DNA of 64,000 nucleotides from Brevipalpus yothersi. Lineage: Eukaryota > Arthropoda > Arachnida > Trombidiformes > Tenuipalpidae. Location: the NCBI GenBank assembly GCA_003956705.1, contig QZCP01000767.1:1-64000 (forward strand). The letters are read 5' to 3'. Below are positions 45,091 to 58,651 of the stretch, one piece after another (within the stretch, counting starts at the first letter, position 1; each line of letters opens with the position of its first letter). A program made the translations under genes and the position numbers. Under the pieces are notes generated by a model. That model saw nothing but the letters and a program-made list of their open reading frames with translations, did not search any database and had not been told where the DNA came from.

Positions 45091-46854
45091 CTCATCGAAA
45101 GTTTTATTAAAATTTCGCATAATATTGGTTCGAACACATCGATAATTGGTGGCTTGTAAGGGCCGAAAATTGTCACCATCAATATTTATCGAATTGCGTA
45201 TTATGGATAACTGTTCATCGGTCACATATATCGGCTTGTTGAGCACAATCCATTGGACAGTTTCATGGCATGGAGGCTCTGTCAGTGAGCCTTCATAGGT
45301 AACATAATGATCTAAAGTAGGAAGCAATTGGCGTACATCTATTGCTTCCAGTGTATGATGGGAATCTGGATGAAAGGAATGGGAATGATAGTGATGATGG
45401 GAAAAATTGTAGAGAAAAAAGTAATTAGTATGATGTCTTCTATTCTCTATGCTTCACCATAATAGTGATCCAATAGCATGCAAGCACTTAGAAATTGTAG
45501 GGTGATGATGCTGAATGACAAGTAAAATTAATACCTTGTGTCATCAGGTTATCATGTAAGGTTGGAAGGTGTTGAAAGTGTCAAAAAGTTTCAGATTTGA
45601 ATTGAGACGACATGCTTTACGATCAAGTGATCATTGAAAACTGACATTCAAAGAGAGGAAGAAGAAGCAACTCGAATGATGAATTGCATCAAAGTAAGGC
45701 AGAAGATGAACAAGCGAGGAATGAGATCTAGAAAATTTTCATGACAATTCTCTAGATAAGTATTTTGTTGTGAACATTCTGAACATTGAAGACAAAAATT
45801 CGAATAATGAGCAAATTTGAAAGATGATAGGAAGATCTGAGAAGATGAAGTGAAGAATCAACCAGAAGATTCTAGATCTTGCCTCCAGATGATACTAGAA
45901 GGTTTTCTTACCCTGAAGCAAAGCTCTGACAAGAGTTGGTCATAAACTCCGGTCAAAGGTTGTGACCTGTTTGTGACCAAAGATTTTCGATACCGTTTTT
46001 TGAGTAGAGAGAATATCTGCTCTTGATGCGAAAGGTCCGATCAAAAGGCTCAAAAAAGAAATGGGAACAAACTGAAGCTCGAATAGACAATAGGAAAGAA
46101 TCATCAATCAAGGCACTGAATACTGATTACTAGATGATCATTGTTGGTGAGAGCTGAGAGCTTTTGCTGGATAGAACTTATGCTTTTCCTCTGTATCGTC
46201 AATAATTTGATAAAGATGATGATGATAGTGATCAGGGAATGAATGCAGTGAGAGAATGATGGCTAGGAGGATGTTGGATGAGTGGATTCAATTTGTGGTT
46301 CACTTTGATCCATCTTTTCTCGAACCGCATCCTCTATCACTCTCTTTCGAGCCATCCCTCCCACTTTTTCTCCTTCCAGAAATGGAGATAATTCCAATGG
46401 ATAATTCTTCAAGTTTACATTCGAAAAGAGGAAGGGAGAGAAAAAGGTAGTAAATCATTTATCCTATGGCTGATGATTTTCGATGATAATCGTCTCTCAT
46501 CTCATCTAATTTGCCACAAGAATAGCTGCTCATCTATTTTGGTATCTTTTCATTTTGGTCACTCTTCATCTTTGGATCCGATTTATTACAAAATGATCCC
46601 TATTATTATCCTAATTGATGGACAACCAAAAAGCAGCCCGCACAGGAGAGAGAGAAAAAGAAAGACTATTCTCACTTGCAGCCTGCTTCTGTCATCTATT
46701 ATATCACCATGAAGTAAGCTCGATATTTTTCGGCCAAGAACTTTGCTTTCACCTCAATGTTCACAGGGTTTCCATTCAATCCAATGCAACTGTACTGGAA
46801 GCTTGAACAATTCTGAATGCCCAATGCAGGACCTTATTTTGGCAAACATATTGG

Positions 46855-46914
<60 letters not shown>

Positions 46915-47788
46915 TCATTTCACCGACTATTCAGCAAAGAAATACTCATGACCGCTTACTGAAGACTGTTTTCATAAAGAGAATGCAATATTGAATAGGT
47001 ATGATGAAGAGAGGAAGATTGACTTATATTCCTTGATATTATTATTTTCTTTCCATCCATTCACTGGAAAAATAGTTCTCATAAGAATCCTGAGAGCAAC
47101 CATCAATTTCAAGTATATCACCATAAAGGCCTATGTAATTCTTACCATTGTCTGTTTAATAATCGAACACAGATTTGCGATCTAACTGTTTTTATGTATG
47201 TATGCTTTAGGATTTCGAATGGTCTAGCTAGTAAAATACTGTTACTTTTGGTTAATGTTAATCAAGAAAAAAAAATTCGCGGATTTGAGAAGAAGAGAAT
47301 AATTTTCTCTCCTCTTTTCCTATCTCTTAGAATCGTGAATTTCATTGGCAAGTGATTCGAAGAACAATTGGATGCTCCGTTAGTTCTCATTTTTTCTCAC
47401 TGAATTCTATTTCAAAATTCACTGCATGCTATCGGTGATGAAGAAGAGAAAAGAAATGGGAAGAAAGTGTGAAAAGAAGTAATTAAAGTGGGAGGAAGAA
47501 ACAAGAAGTGAGAGAGAAAATCGAAAATAGACCACAGCATCCGCATCAATGACAGAATCATCATGAACTATTTCCTTTCACCACCAGTATACTGAAGTTT
47601 TGCATTTGCCTATGTGTAGTACGTGATTGAATGTTATGCGAACAGTTCATGCAAATTATACAAGTTGAAAGAGAGAGAAAAGAGAATGTGTGTTGAGCGA
47701 AAGAGAAAATGGTAATTGAAAACTAATGGAATCCAAATCAATCTTTCAGTACACATATTCTCACAATGATGAGGAGAGAAAAAAAACA

Positions 47789-47837
<49 letters not shown>

Positions 47838-50800
47838 ATCATACACAAAATACTGTTCATCTCACCTCTATGTCTGATATGTTCAGTTGCTTGTAAAATT
47901 TTTTTCAATTGAGAATTAAAATTGTGTCCACTTTCATCAACCACATTGATCGGTGTCTGTATTAGAACAGCAATCGCTGCCAATCCATTAGATTCTTGAG
48001 CGGCTTGAGACCAATTGTGATACAATTGGGAATTATAAAAGTACAACTGAATTTCGCCCGCAAACGATATACCATTGATCGTGTGCTCTGATCCACGGTC
48101 TGGTTCACGGCCATAATGGAAGACGATGTGGTTTATTGAGTATTGGTAAGACAATGGCCCAGAAGTGATCACCAATGAAGCATTGTCTGGAACACTAAGC
48201 TCCAATCTTCTGCCATTATTATGTAGCTTACCCTGTAACTTTGAATAGAATAAAAATAGTATGCTTAGACTTTTCCTCTACAATGGATACATTAAGGTGA
48301 AAGAATCCATCGATGGTCAACATGATTTCAGCATCTCAACTATTCTTCTTCTTCAACTCTTTATCGAGTATTTAGTAGTAGCGATAGTACAACTCAACAT
48401 CATTAGAACTTCCATAGGTATTGTGGGAAAAGCTAACATTTTCTCCAAGTTATGAGCCTATTGAGATGTTGAGGCAATATCAATGGAAGTCCATTTGCTT
48501 CTTTCAAATGACCAGGAAGTACTTCGCGAAGCTCTTCGAAGAACAAGCAAATCGAAGGAACCGATTTTAGTCTTCGAATTATGCAAACCTCAAAAGCGCC
48601 GATACATAGCTTAAATGATGAATTTTAGTGCAAAAACAGCTCAAAAATCAGCTTAATATATTGATTATAGAAAAATTTACAGAGTTTTGATCGAGATAAT
48701 AAATTTCATCACTTACCAAGTCACCACGAATTTGAATAGCCTCTAAACCAGGATCAAAAAGAAGAGTGTCTGGATTAATATCTATTGGTGATTGTTTTCT
48801 TCCCAAAGCGCAATGACTCCATTTTTTATTCATTCCCCAAAAATCTGGACCTTTGAGCCAAAATGTATATAATAATTAGAGCAAAAATAAGTTCCAAGAC
48901 GTCAAGTTATAGAATTTCAGGCTTTAAAAGCACTGTTTTGTTCTCGAACTAGCACGTTTGAGCATTTTTTGATGCATTTCAAGCCAAAAACTTCGATTTT
49001 CTGCGATTAAATACAGTACAGAGCATAAAATTTGTCAGTCAGAACTTTTTTGATATCTCGAGATCGACAAAGGAGTGGCTTATGAAATTCCGAACTTTTT
49101 CTGCTCCCTGAAAATTAATTACGCTAATCCAATTCAATTAAACTCTCTCAAATCAATTCTAAACTAGTGTTCTTCGTTTTAGCATCATTTTAAATGAAAT
49201 TGTTAGATTTTTTCATGGTATAAAGAACTTCTGAACCTTATATCTCTAATTCAAGCGCTATTGTAGCTACAGAACGCCATTCTGGGTGACTCATCAGTCA
49301 AATTCTGTGAATTTTTCCAGTTTTTGATTGCCCTAAAACTAACAGAGCTCATCTGAATATCTCATACTTATTCTCCTTCTCGTTTTGGAGATATCATGGA
49401 ATATATTCGAGTCTTTCTACTGACAAATTTTATGCTCGATACTGTAGAACCTTATAGTCTCTTGTACATTGCAAAGTTATAACATGCTATTTTTCAAGTC
49501 AAAAACTTATCACTAAGATGTTTGAAACTCTGTTTCCATTCAAACTTTTCATAACTACATTGAGAAACAGTTCCATTCATTCACTTATTTTTAATGAACA
49601 GGAAGGGCTATGCGGGGCTCTTAGAAGAAACAGCGGATCGGAAAATTTCATCCTTTTTTCAATTAGCCCCCGAAAACTTGAACCATTGAGCAGGAATACA
49701 TGTACATTTTTTAGAGGCAAAACAGTGTTTCATGCCATAAAAACACTGTTTTGCGCTCAAATAAGCGCTTTTTGTGCCTTTTGAGCAAGAAAATTTCGAT
49801 TTTTGGAACAAAATAGAACCCAATTAGGTTGAATCGAATAAAATACAACATAGAGAGACAATAGGTAATTTTTCAAGTCAAAATATGTCCCTAGGATGCT
49901 TAAAACTCTGTTTTAATCAAACTCTTTGGACTATTCAAAACTACTTCGAGGAAGAGTTTCATTTATGAGATTGTCAGTCTTGAAACATCAAATTCTCTGA
50001 GGATTCCCTCAACAAATGATCGGATCTATCTCATGGTGATCAAAGTGATCAAAATAAGCATTGTATCGTCATTTTTATGTGAACATTAGCCATGATGGGA
50101 AAACATTGGTACGAGAATTAGATCATAGTGTCTTATTTTTACCAGAGGTTAAATCATGATGGCTTAATTGGTTGTATTGTTGAAGACAAAGCAGTGGAAG
50201 TAACATGAGCAATAGATGAACAAGTGTCAGGAAAATATGAGAAAAATTGTTGCCTATTTGAGGAAGATCATATCCTAAAAGGGATTGAACTATCATAATG
50301 ATACTTTATACCATAACTCAAGTACCATCATAATTCACTCAGAATTAGTAATGAAAGTCTTCTCCTGTTTTTTTTCCTCTTAACATAAGAATCTCAAATC
50401 AATCTCTAGCAGCTTTGGGAGTAAAAAAAGGACATCCGTAAAATTATCATTCATTGCTTGAGGGAAATTCTCGCATTCTAGAATTCTATTTCAGCTGATG
50501 GATGAAGGTTACAATCATTTTACTAAGCCTTCATTCTCAAGTGATCCTTTCGGCTTACTCTTTTATTTCCGATGTTTTCAACTCTTTACTTCTAGGAATA
50601 TTCCTCTCTTTATTTCACTTTGAATATCAAGTGGCACTGTTTGGCCATAAAATTATCGAGGCAAACAAGTGTTCCCTTTTCGAAAAAATTCACAGAATTC
50701 AGGGAAATAAGGAAAAAGAATAAGAAAATGGGTGAAGCAAAAAAACTCAAGTAAATCTCAAAGTATCTTTTGGTGAGGTAAGTTGACAGTGATATGGCCA

Positions 50801-51921
50801 TAAACAAGTCAATTAGGGAAAGATAAGTTCATGTGTATGTGTGTATATAGTAGGGTGCCTTGTATGTGAACAAAATCTTGATGAGCCCAGGAGAGAATGT
50901 CTACCAAATCTTCATGGAAGCGACACTTTTAAGCTTTATTTTATGGTCCACTTCTCAAGCTAAGATGCTGTTATGATATTTTTCTCTCTCTTCTTATTCT
51001 CTTATTTCTTTCACTTTCACCGACTTTACATGCCCCGGAAAAAATCAGTTCAAAGTTTTACGGATTTTCTCTTCCTTACCCAAGTTTTACCATAAACATA
51101 AGAGGAGAGAGTGAAAAGTTTAACAGGATCAATTGTGAACTTCTCAGAATAGCTTGAATAATTCATGTTAAATCAAACTGATTCTTGTCGAGTATGACCC
51201 TATTGTCGCATTAAATTGGTGAAAAGTGTTGAAATTTTTGCCATACTAGCAAAACTTACTGCATGTGAAAAGAAAAAATTGTTTATTGCTGACTAAACTC
51301 ATCCTTTTAATTCTTTGCTTGCGTTTAAAATATCGAATAGAATGTCCACTCTACAAGGGAATATCATTTCACACTTTGATTGATCATCATTTTTCTCATG
51401 GTTTTCAACTGGTGTAATAAGTCTCTGAAAAGTTATTCCTTTGCTTTTCTATTGGATCATTTCTCAGGCAATAAGGATTATTAGCATCAAGTCTCTGATG
51501 CTAAATTTATTGGGAAAATAGACCATTTTATATTCAAATTGGAGCTAACAAAAATAATTTTAACCTCAGTTCACTTAATTTTGATACTTCAATCAGGGTC
51601 AGATCACATGTAGATGAGATTCAGTTATGATGGAATGAATTAGAATGGTTAATTTTTCAATAAAAAATGCACGTGATAGATCTTTGGTTCAGTTAAAAGT
51701 TCTCAATAAGGCGGAGATTATTGGCCTTGATTGCATCAAATAAAATGACTTCATGATCATGCTCATCAAATCAGACATTTTAAGCCTTCCTCACCTGATA
51801 TACCATCATATGTCCACCATAAATCCCAAGAATTTGGATCCACTGAAGGCATCAAGCTAAGAAAGCAAACAAAACACAATAACAGTGTAGCACTTAATCC
51901 TATTTTTTCTGGAAGCACCAT
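45091..51921 (-). CDS. Carbonic anhydrase-related protein, CA10/CA11 class (3' end unresolved)
   Basis: Four exons with matching phases: 51795-51921, 48717-48850, 47866-48232 and 45091-45365. Exon 1 has a signal peptide (MVLPEKIGLSATLLLCFVCF) and WWTYDGISG, the CARP N-terminal motif. Exon 2 gives PDFWGMNKKWSHCALGRKQS. Exon 3 gives SGPLSYQYSINHIVFHYG, GSEHTINGISFAGEIQLYFY. Exon 4 gives YVTYEGSLTEPPCHETVQWI, NKPIYVTDEQ and NFRPLQATNYRCVRTNI. Of the three catalytic zinc histidines only the middle one survives: FHFHWG has become IVFHYG, and the EIQLYF position has Gln where the third His should be. The protein is therefore predicted to be an inactive, secreted or membrane-tethered adhesion-type partner. 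In vertebrates CA10/11 bind neurexins. The last exon ends in GAG|GTAAGT, so a short C-terminal exon remains to be found. The upstream ATG at 52053 is in frame, but 51921 fits the signal peptide best. Confidence 0.88.
46858..46911. repeat. (CT)n microsatellite
   Basis: CT run of 54 bp in the CARP intron. Confidence 0.96.
47791..47835. repeat. (CT)n microsatellite beside CARP exon 3 donor
   Basis: CT run of 45 bp beginning about 30 bp past the donor of exon 3. In the transcript (minus strand) it reads (GA)n. Confidence 0.95.
48919..49965. repeat. Diverged tandem repeat region in CARP intron 1
   Basis: A unit containing CACTGTTTTG...CTCAAA...TTTTGAGC, a TTCGATTTT block, and TTTTTCAAGTCAAAA...AAACTCTGTTT occurs twice: 48919-49580 (interrupted by the 49014-49444 element) and about 49735-49965. 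The copies are clearly related but mutated and contain no coding sequence. Confidence 0.6.
49014..49444. mobile_element. TA-flanked inverted-repeat element (Tc1/mariner-like MITE), diverged
   Basis: The left end reads TA|CAGTACAGAGCATAAAATTTGTCAGT. The reverse complement of the right end reads TA|CAGTATCGAGCATAAAATTTGTCAGT. TA dinucleotides flank both ends (49012-49013 and 49445-49446), the target-site duplication expected of Tc1/mariner elements, which often start CAGT. Similarity continues weakly inward (GATATCTC). The 431-bp body has no transposase frame. Confidence 0.75.
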
Positions 51922-53869
51922 TGGATCAGCTATATTGCTGAAATATGTTTTTGAGACAAATTTCAGGGCACAATATTGAAGCAACAGACGAGGTAGGGTC
52001 ACGATAGATTCAAAATGAGAAACTCTAGGAAATCTTTCAAAACAATAGGACAATTTCCAACAGGACTGTGTTCAAGGATTCATTCTACTATCGGGTCATG
52101 TTCCTACATGGGGAACCGTCCCTGATCGGACTTGAATCCAGACTGTTCATCATTCTATTGTTGCTCACTCAGAATAACGGTTCCTGAAGAGCAAACTCCG
52201 CCTTTCTATGGTATTCTTCCTGGAGCATGAACATGAATGAATGTTTTCAATGGAGTATTTTCGCCAAATATCAGCCCTATGACACCTCAAAATCTGTAAT
52301 AATAGCTATTTTAAGGAATTGTGGATGTTGCAAGGAAATTTCTGATATTTTTGACGCTTTTGAAGTGTTCCTCTGGTGTATTTGGTTTATTCCTTCAAGG
52401 GTATGGAAGAATATCATAGATAATCCTATAACAGAATATGCTCCCTTCGAGGTAGCATATTCGGAGAGGTATACCTATTCGTCATGAGAATTTCAGCAAT
52501 ATACTTCTTATTTGGCTCCATTTTAAATATGAAATTTTTATCCTATCAACAAAAATGATTAAGAGTTTATTTTTTCAGGCATCACACTCATGTTTCTTGT
52601 GATTAATACATGAATTGTTGATCAAAATGGATAGATTCATTTGGTATATCTCTCTTCAAGAATACTCTCTTTGATCAAATATCATCCAATCGACATCGCA
52701 TTTTCTAGCCGTTTTACTTGGTTGAAATGCAGGCAACTGAGAAGAAGGGATCTTTCTCTTTTCATCCTCTCTGATTGCATCGCACGTTTTCATGATGAAT
52801 AGCTGGGTGTAAGTGCTATTCTGAAAAGGAAAAATCTAATTAACTCAATAAACGGAGGAGCCAAGTCTTCATGATGCTACCAATATCATGGCAACTTTTC
52901 ATATTACTTAGCTATTCACATCTCGTGCATACAAAATTAACACTCAACCAATTTGCAGCATCTTTAAGATAGGCAATGTGAACAGTTTGCATCATCTTTC
53001 ATGCTCAATTTCATCCATTCTTTGGACCTGGGCTCCATTCTATTCTCAATAATGATGCACATCTCACATTGCTTGTGCATATAAATTTCTGACCAATATT
53101 CCATCTACGGAACCTCGTGTGTCTCAAGATTTTAATCAGTCCTTACTTATTGGATATCTCACAAAGGCTGTGTATATTATTTTCTTAGAGTAACTTTGGG
53201 CATAGAGAACGAGACCATTGGACTTGGTTACTTTCAATTTTGCCAAAGCCACCAGAGACAGAATACATTCTAGTTCTTCCCAAGTACCCATTCCGAGAAG
53301 CCAATATTCCCTCATCGATCTTCGTTCAATTGACCATGAAAATATCTACCAAAACAGTCAAATACAGACATTTTGTCTCTCCTTATATCATGGAAAAGAA
53401 TCATCGGAGGGGAAGGAAAAATACCACAAATTAGGATATCCCAAGGATTGACATACAGACTTATGTGTATCTGAGTCAAAGTATGGTTCGAAATTGAATT
53501 TGTGAAGGTCAATCTATCAATTTGTTATCCAAGCTAGATTCTTTGAAATAGAATCAGATTAAGTTTATTGATTTGATTTGATTCAAGATTTGCAAATCTT
53601 CGATTTATCTTATCTGATATCTATTCTCATGCACATTTGATAAAAATTTTCCCTAGCCATTCTAAGTTTCGCAATTCGAATATTACTTTTTGGTTGATAA
53701 ACTAGATTCTCAATCACCAATCTTACTACATACAAGATTTGGAATAAGAAGAATAGCCTTCTCGATTACTTATCGCTAAACTACCACAGAGAGCTATAGT
53801 AAAAAGAATGAGTGATATCGAGCGGGAAAGAAAAGAGCCTTTTAGCGATCTACTTTTGATTTGAACCCT

Positions 53870-53918
<49 letters not shown>

Positions 53919-56138
53919 TTCTTTCTCTCTCTCTCGATTCTCTTGATTCTCTTCTCTATTTTCGATTGAGTTTCATCTCACCTCTCTCTAGTAAACTGTT
54001 TCTTATTCGTTGGATTCAAGAAATCTGGTGCCACTTGCGAGTCTCTTTTTCTCTCGCCCCTAAAACGCTCTCACATATCACTAATGGTTCACAATATCCA
54101 TCGATTATCGATCTCGGTCCACCATCGGAACGACTGTTGGAATGGTGTAATAAGCAATCTCATGAGCTCGTAAATTACAACATTGTTTGGTGCAGTTCAC
54201 GAAACTGGTCGATAATATACGTTTTACATTGACTTCATTCCTCATTTTGTGAAAGTAAATCAAGGGAATATGAATTCAGGACACATGGAAGCATAGAGAG
54301 TGAAAAAAAATCCTTCCCAAACGAAGATCATGTGTAAATGCTGTATCAGAAAATGAGAGAATGCAATTTCGACACACAAATATAGAACTTTATCAAGAGA
54401 GAATGGAAATCAAGAACTTTCGAAGAGAAAGAGGAATACGTGAAGCCTATCAAAGAGAGAAAGAGAGATGAAGAAATAAGAATCAAAAATAAAAGACCAG
54501 TCTTGCATGAGTTGAGGAATACATTATCTGTAGTGTTTCAAAATGAATTTTCAAACTATTTGCACATACAAATGCATATATTCAGTATATGTTCAGCATT
54601 CAGTTCCATACAGCTGGATGAATTGTTTCAATTGGAAGTGTCAGCTTTTTGTGATCTAGCTTTCATTTGTTTCGATTTTACGGTGACTAGTTGAATAAAA
54701 TTGACCATAAAAAGATACAAAATTGACTGTGAATAGAGTCATCTGACTGTTTTACTCAACAATGTGAATAGCCTCTGGATTCCTTTTGCCCTCACATGTC
54801 AGAAGTCAAAAGGTTCAGCTATTTGTTGGAAAATTTTCATGTACTTCAATGAAACTGAACCTCAAATATATATGAAAAAAGCGAGAAGAGAAAGAAAAAG
54901 AGTAACTCTGAAGCTCAATGCAAGAAAAATGATCGTTTGAATTCGATCAGAAGAATGCAAAGCTTTGATTCACATTTGTGAATATCTAGATTTCCATCAA
55001 GATTTTCTTGCGCTTTTTCGGCTTTATTCTGGAATTTGGATAAGATTGATGGAGGAGTTTTCAAAAAAAATCTGAGAGAGAGAAAAATATCTCACTTCAA
55101 GAGAGCGCAAATAATTTGAATGAGTTTCCATCTTCCAAACACTATCATGAATTATCAAGAATCGCATTGATAAGTACAGAACCTCTATGCACTGATATGA
55201 GCTAGTTTTACTGAATTAAAATTTCTTCGATAAGTTGTGTAACCCCACAGAATCAATGATTTGAGAGACTAGATTTATTTTTAGCAATTTAATATCAATA
55301 CTATGGACATACCATGTCCTAAAAGGGAGGTTTTTCACCCTAGACTCTATTTTTTTCACCTTCAGAACTCTTAATGCTCATTTGAACAATAGTTGGATCA
55401 GTGGAATAAGTTGGCCAAACATCCAGTGAAATAGATTGTATCTAGGCTTCAAGTTGTCGTAAAAAAATATCACAAATCTATGCTCTCTTAAACAGCTATT
55501 CATCGATTGATTAATGACCAAGTGAACTGGATCCATGCCTCCAAAAACAATACACACTGGTCTTTCTTTTCTTCCATTTTTTACTTTCCTTTTCTATCCA
55601 TCGGGTTCACTTTTATGGCCACCACTGCCAGATGATGGTAACAATAGCCAGAGAGAAAGAGAGAGAGTGAAGGAAAAACTTTCCTCCAGATAGCTTGGAA
55701 TACCGTCCATTGAGCAAAGCATTTTATAGCCTGATCTAGGCAATGTTTTTTGTTGTTCAGTTCACTACTCTGATATACCATTCACCATCACCACCCACCG
55801 ATTTGAGCGGTTATTGGCAATAATCAAGTAGCAATCAGCTCTTTGGTGGATAATTTGTGAATGATCTTGATCTTTCATCTCTTTCTCTCTCTCCTTTTCT
55901 TTCCCCCTCATTCTCATACTTTTCTCGATATCGACCCGTAAGATCTTACTTGACAAATGATAGTTTGAAGATTTTGCCTCAATGAGAAGAGGAATCCCAC
56001 TTTACTTCGGGATGCTGGGATCATCAGCCTCATCCCATTACATCATTCTCTCGGTGTTTTGTGAGTGAGAGAGAGAGGAGAAGATATTTTTCTAGCTTAG
56101 TGTAACAAAATTGAGCACGTCAAATCTGAAACTGATGC

Positions 56139-56142
<4 letters not shown>

Positions 56143-56188
<46 letters not shown>
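56143..56188. repeat. (CT)n microsatellite
   Basis: CT run of 46 bp in the gene-poor interval. Confidence 0.95.
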
Positions 56189-56191
<3 letters not shown>

Positions 56192-57725
56192 TTTTGCACT
56201 AAGAATCCATGCTGATCTGGGAGCTTGGAGTTGAAGGAAAAAAAGTATTGGAAGAGAATCATATGGGGCAACATGTTAGTTGAGACAGTGGAAATGACAT
56301 GTGAGCATCAGTTTGTGATGAAACTTATGCTTTTTGTTCCACAAAATGATACACATTCCTTTATTCTATTGTAGTTCACTATTTATCAACATTACACGCA
56401 AGTTTGAGTAACAATCGACAAGCTCAAGAATCATTGTTGGATTGGTTCATTTAAGTAGCAACTTATCACGTACAAGTGATCATCTGATACCTACTCTATT
56501 TTGGTAGTTTGATCCCTTCCCATGATAAAGATCCACGGAGAAATCATCAGCGACAAAATGATCTTGAGAAACCCTTACAACTAGATCCTAATATCTTTTT
56601 GTTCCAATTTAAGTGGCTTCATACATTGCTTCTCCAATCCTATGATGAATTAGTTACAATTTTCCCGAATTAATTGTTAATTTTAAGGGAAAATATTTCC
56701 ATACTTCATATTTTTGAATGATTTTGTCAGAAGCATTATCTCTTTTCTCTTCAAAAGATTAACTGAGATGGATCAAAGAATCAGAAATCATTTTGTTTGA
56801 AAGATTTTTTGGTTCCTCAACCCAAACTATATGTTATGTTTTATTGGTATCATCAACTTTATGGGAGAAAATCGGAAGCTGATTAGAGTTAGCTTGTTAG
56901 CTCATCGAGCAAATCAAAGTCTTATTTTTGATGAGCTCAATATCAGTCAGGAAATGAATTGATCAAAAGATAGGATTATGATCAATTTTTTGCTCATTTG
57001 ATGATAAACACAAATTGATGCTGCTGATTATCACTTGACGAGAAGCGTTCTGATGAATCCATGTTCAAATGATGTGATTGGCTTACGAAAAATTATTTAA
57101 GATGAACAAATGGCAACAAATTCTATCGATTGTTTTTGTTATCTAATCACTTGGTTACAACTATCGATGATGAAAAATGATGAATATTTTGTAATATATT
57201 TGAAAACATTTTGATTCCAATTTCTTATGATCATCGAGTGAATCAAGATTATTTTGACAAACTTTAATTTATCAGCCTTGTTGACAATCTTCAAGTTGCT
57301 TGACTCCTTACAAACCGGATACGGAAATGAAAAGGCTAAGTCAAAGCTTTAATCAGCCAGCCACAGTAGTATCCAATCGAGATCAGACTATTTTTCGAGT
57401 GGTCAACATTCTCTAGGAACCATAAAAAGAGAGCCTCTAGTTTCGATTCTTCCACTTGGAATACATTGGATACGTATAATGTCCACTTTATGTCACCACT
57501 CATACTCACATATTATCCATCATTGAGAATGATGCAGATTCCGGTTGGCAAACTTTCATTCATGGTATACTGGGTGTCTTTCTTATTCTCTCTTTTATCC
57601 TCCCATTACTTTACTTTTTTGATGCCTTTTCCAGCCTCCCAATAGCGTTAATATGCACTTGCTGTCTTCCATGAATTATCACTTTTCATTTGTCTTCCGA
57701 TCATGTCCACTCACGGTCAATATGA

Positions 57726-57729
<4 letters not shown>

Positions 57730-57790
<61 letters not shown>
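57730..57790. repeat. (GA)n microsatellite
   Basis: GA run with one AAA interruption near its right end. A second, shorter GA tract follows about 100 bp downstream at 57887-57917. Confidence 0.95.
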
Positions 57791-57791
<1 letters not shown>

Positions 57792-57880
57792 CCAGTTTAC
57801 GGGACCATCTTTCACTTACTTTCTGTCCATTTCTTTTCTATTTCCAATGGTCAAGCGAGCATAAAGTGAGAACACAACCT

Positions 57881-57921
<41 letters not shown>

Positions 57922-58351
57922 TATTTGACAATGAATTGAGAACAATCTTGAGCCTCTTCTTCATGGTGTATATACATGATTCATTCTTCATGGAAGAAAA
58001 TAATGTCTACCTAAGCATTTTGTACGATGGATTATTATCTGTAGCAACTAGATCGAATTCATATTTTTGACATGATGAAATATTTTTCCTCACACTTAGT
58101 GTTGTCTTTCGCGGTGTACACATAAACGGTGTATCTGGACAAGGGTGATAAAGTTCTGGAAAATGAATCAAAAAGAGAATCGAGGAACTATGAACTGTGC
58201 ATACAAATTAGAAAGCTCATGATAATTAGCAAGGTAACACTTGGCTTTGATTCTTTTCATCTTCCATGAAAGCCCTTCATAATCGTTCATAATGAAGATT
58301 TCAAATCTCAAATTTTGCTCCTTCAAGGAGCTCACAAGGAGCTTGTCAGTA

Positions 58352-58651
58352 CAGGGTGGGCCGAAAGTTTCTTGGCATGATAATTCTCGAATAAAAGTCG
58401 ATAATTTTTGGCCACGAGATAGAATAGAATGATAATTTTTGACCACAATATCTCACTGAAAAAGTCTGATTATTCCAGAATTTCTATCTATCACGACCAG
58501 AAATCTAGTTTATCTAGTGATAGAGGGGTTCAATCGAGCTTTTTCAGTGAGATATTGTGGTCAAAAATTATCATTCTATTCTATCTCGTGGCCAAAAATT
58601 ATCGACTTTTATTCGAGAATTATCATGCCAAGAAACTTTCGGCCCACCCTG
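58352..58651. mobile_element. Foldback MITE with perfect 113-bp inverted arms and TA flanks
   Basis: Left arm 58352-58464 and right arm 58539-58651 are perfect reverse complements in my base-by-base comparison, with a 74-bp spacer. The ends are CAGGGTGGGCCGAAAG. Each end is bordered by TA (58350-58351 and 58652-58653), the target duplication of the Tc1/mariner superfamily. There is no transposase frame. Perfect arms indicate a young copy or arm homogenisation. Confidence 0.9.

Noticed and set aside
52112..52184. 73-nt hairpin-like stretch with 8-bp ends (GGAACCGT ... ACGGTTCC) and a TTCAAG loop, resembling a tRNA on the minus strand
   Set aside because: Length fits a tRNA, but the T-arm has an extra loop base and poor stem pairing, and the anticodon arm cannot be fitted in the space left. 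No confident tRNA call.
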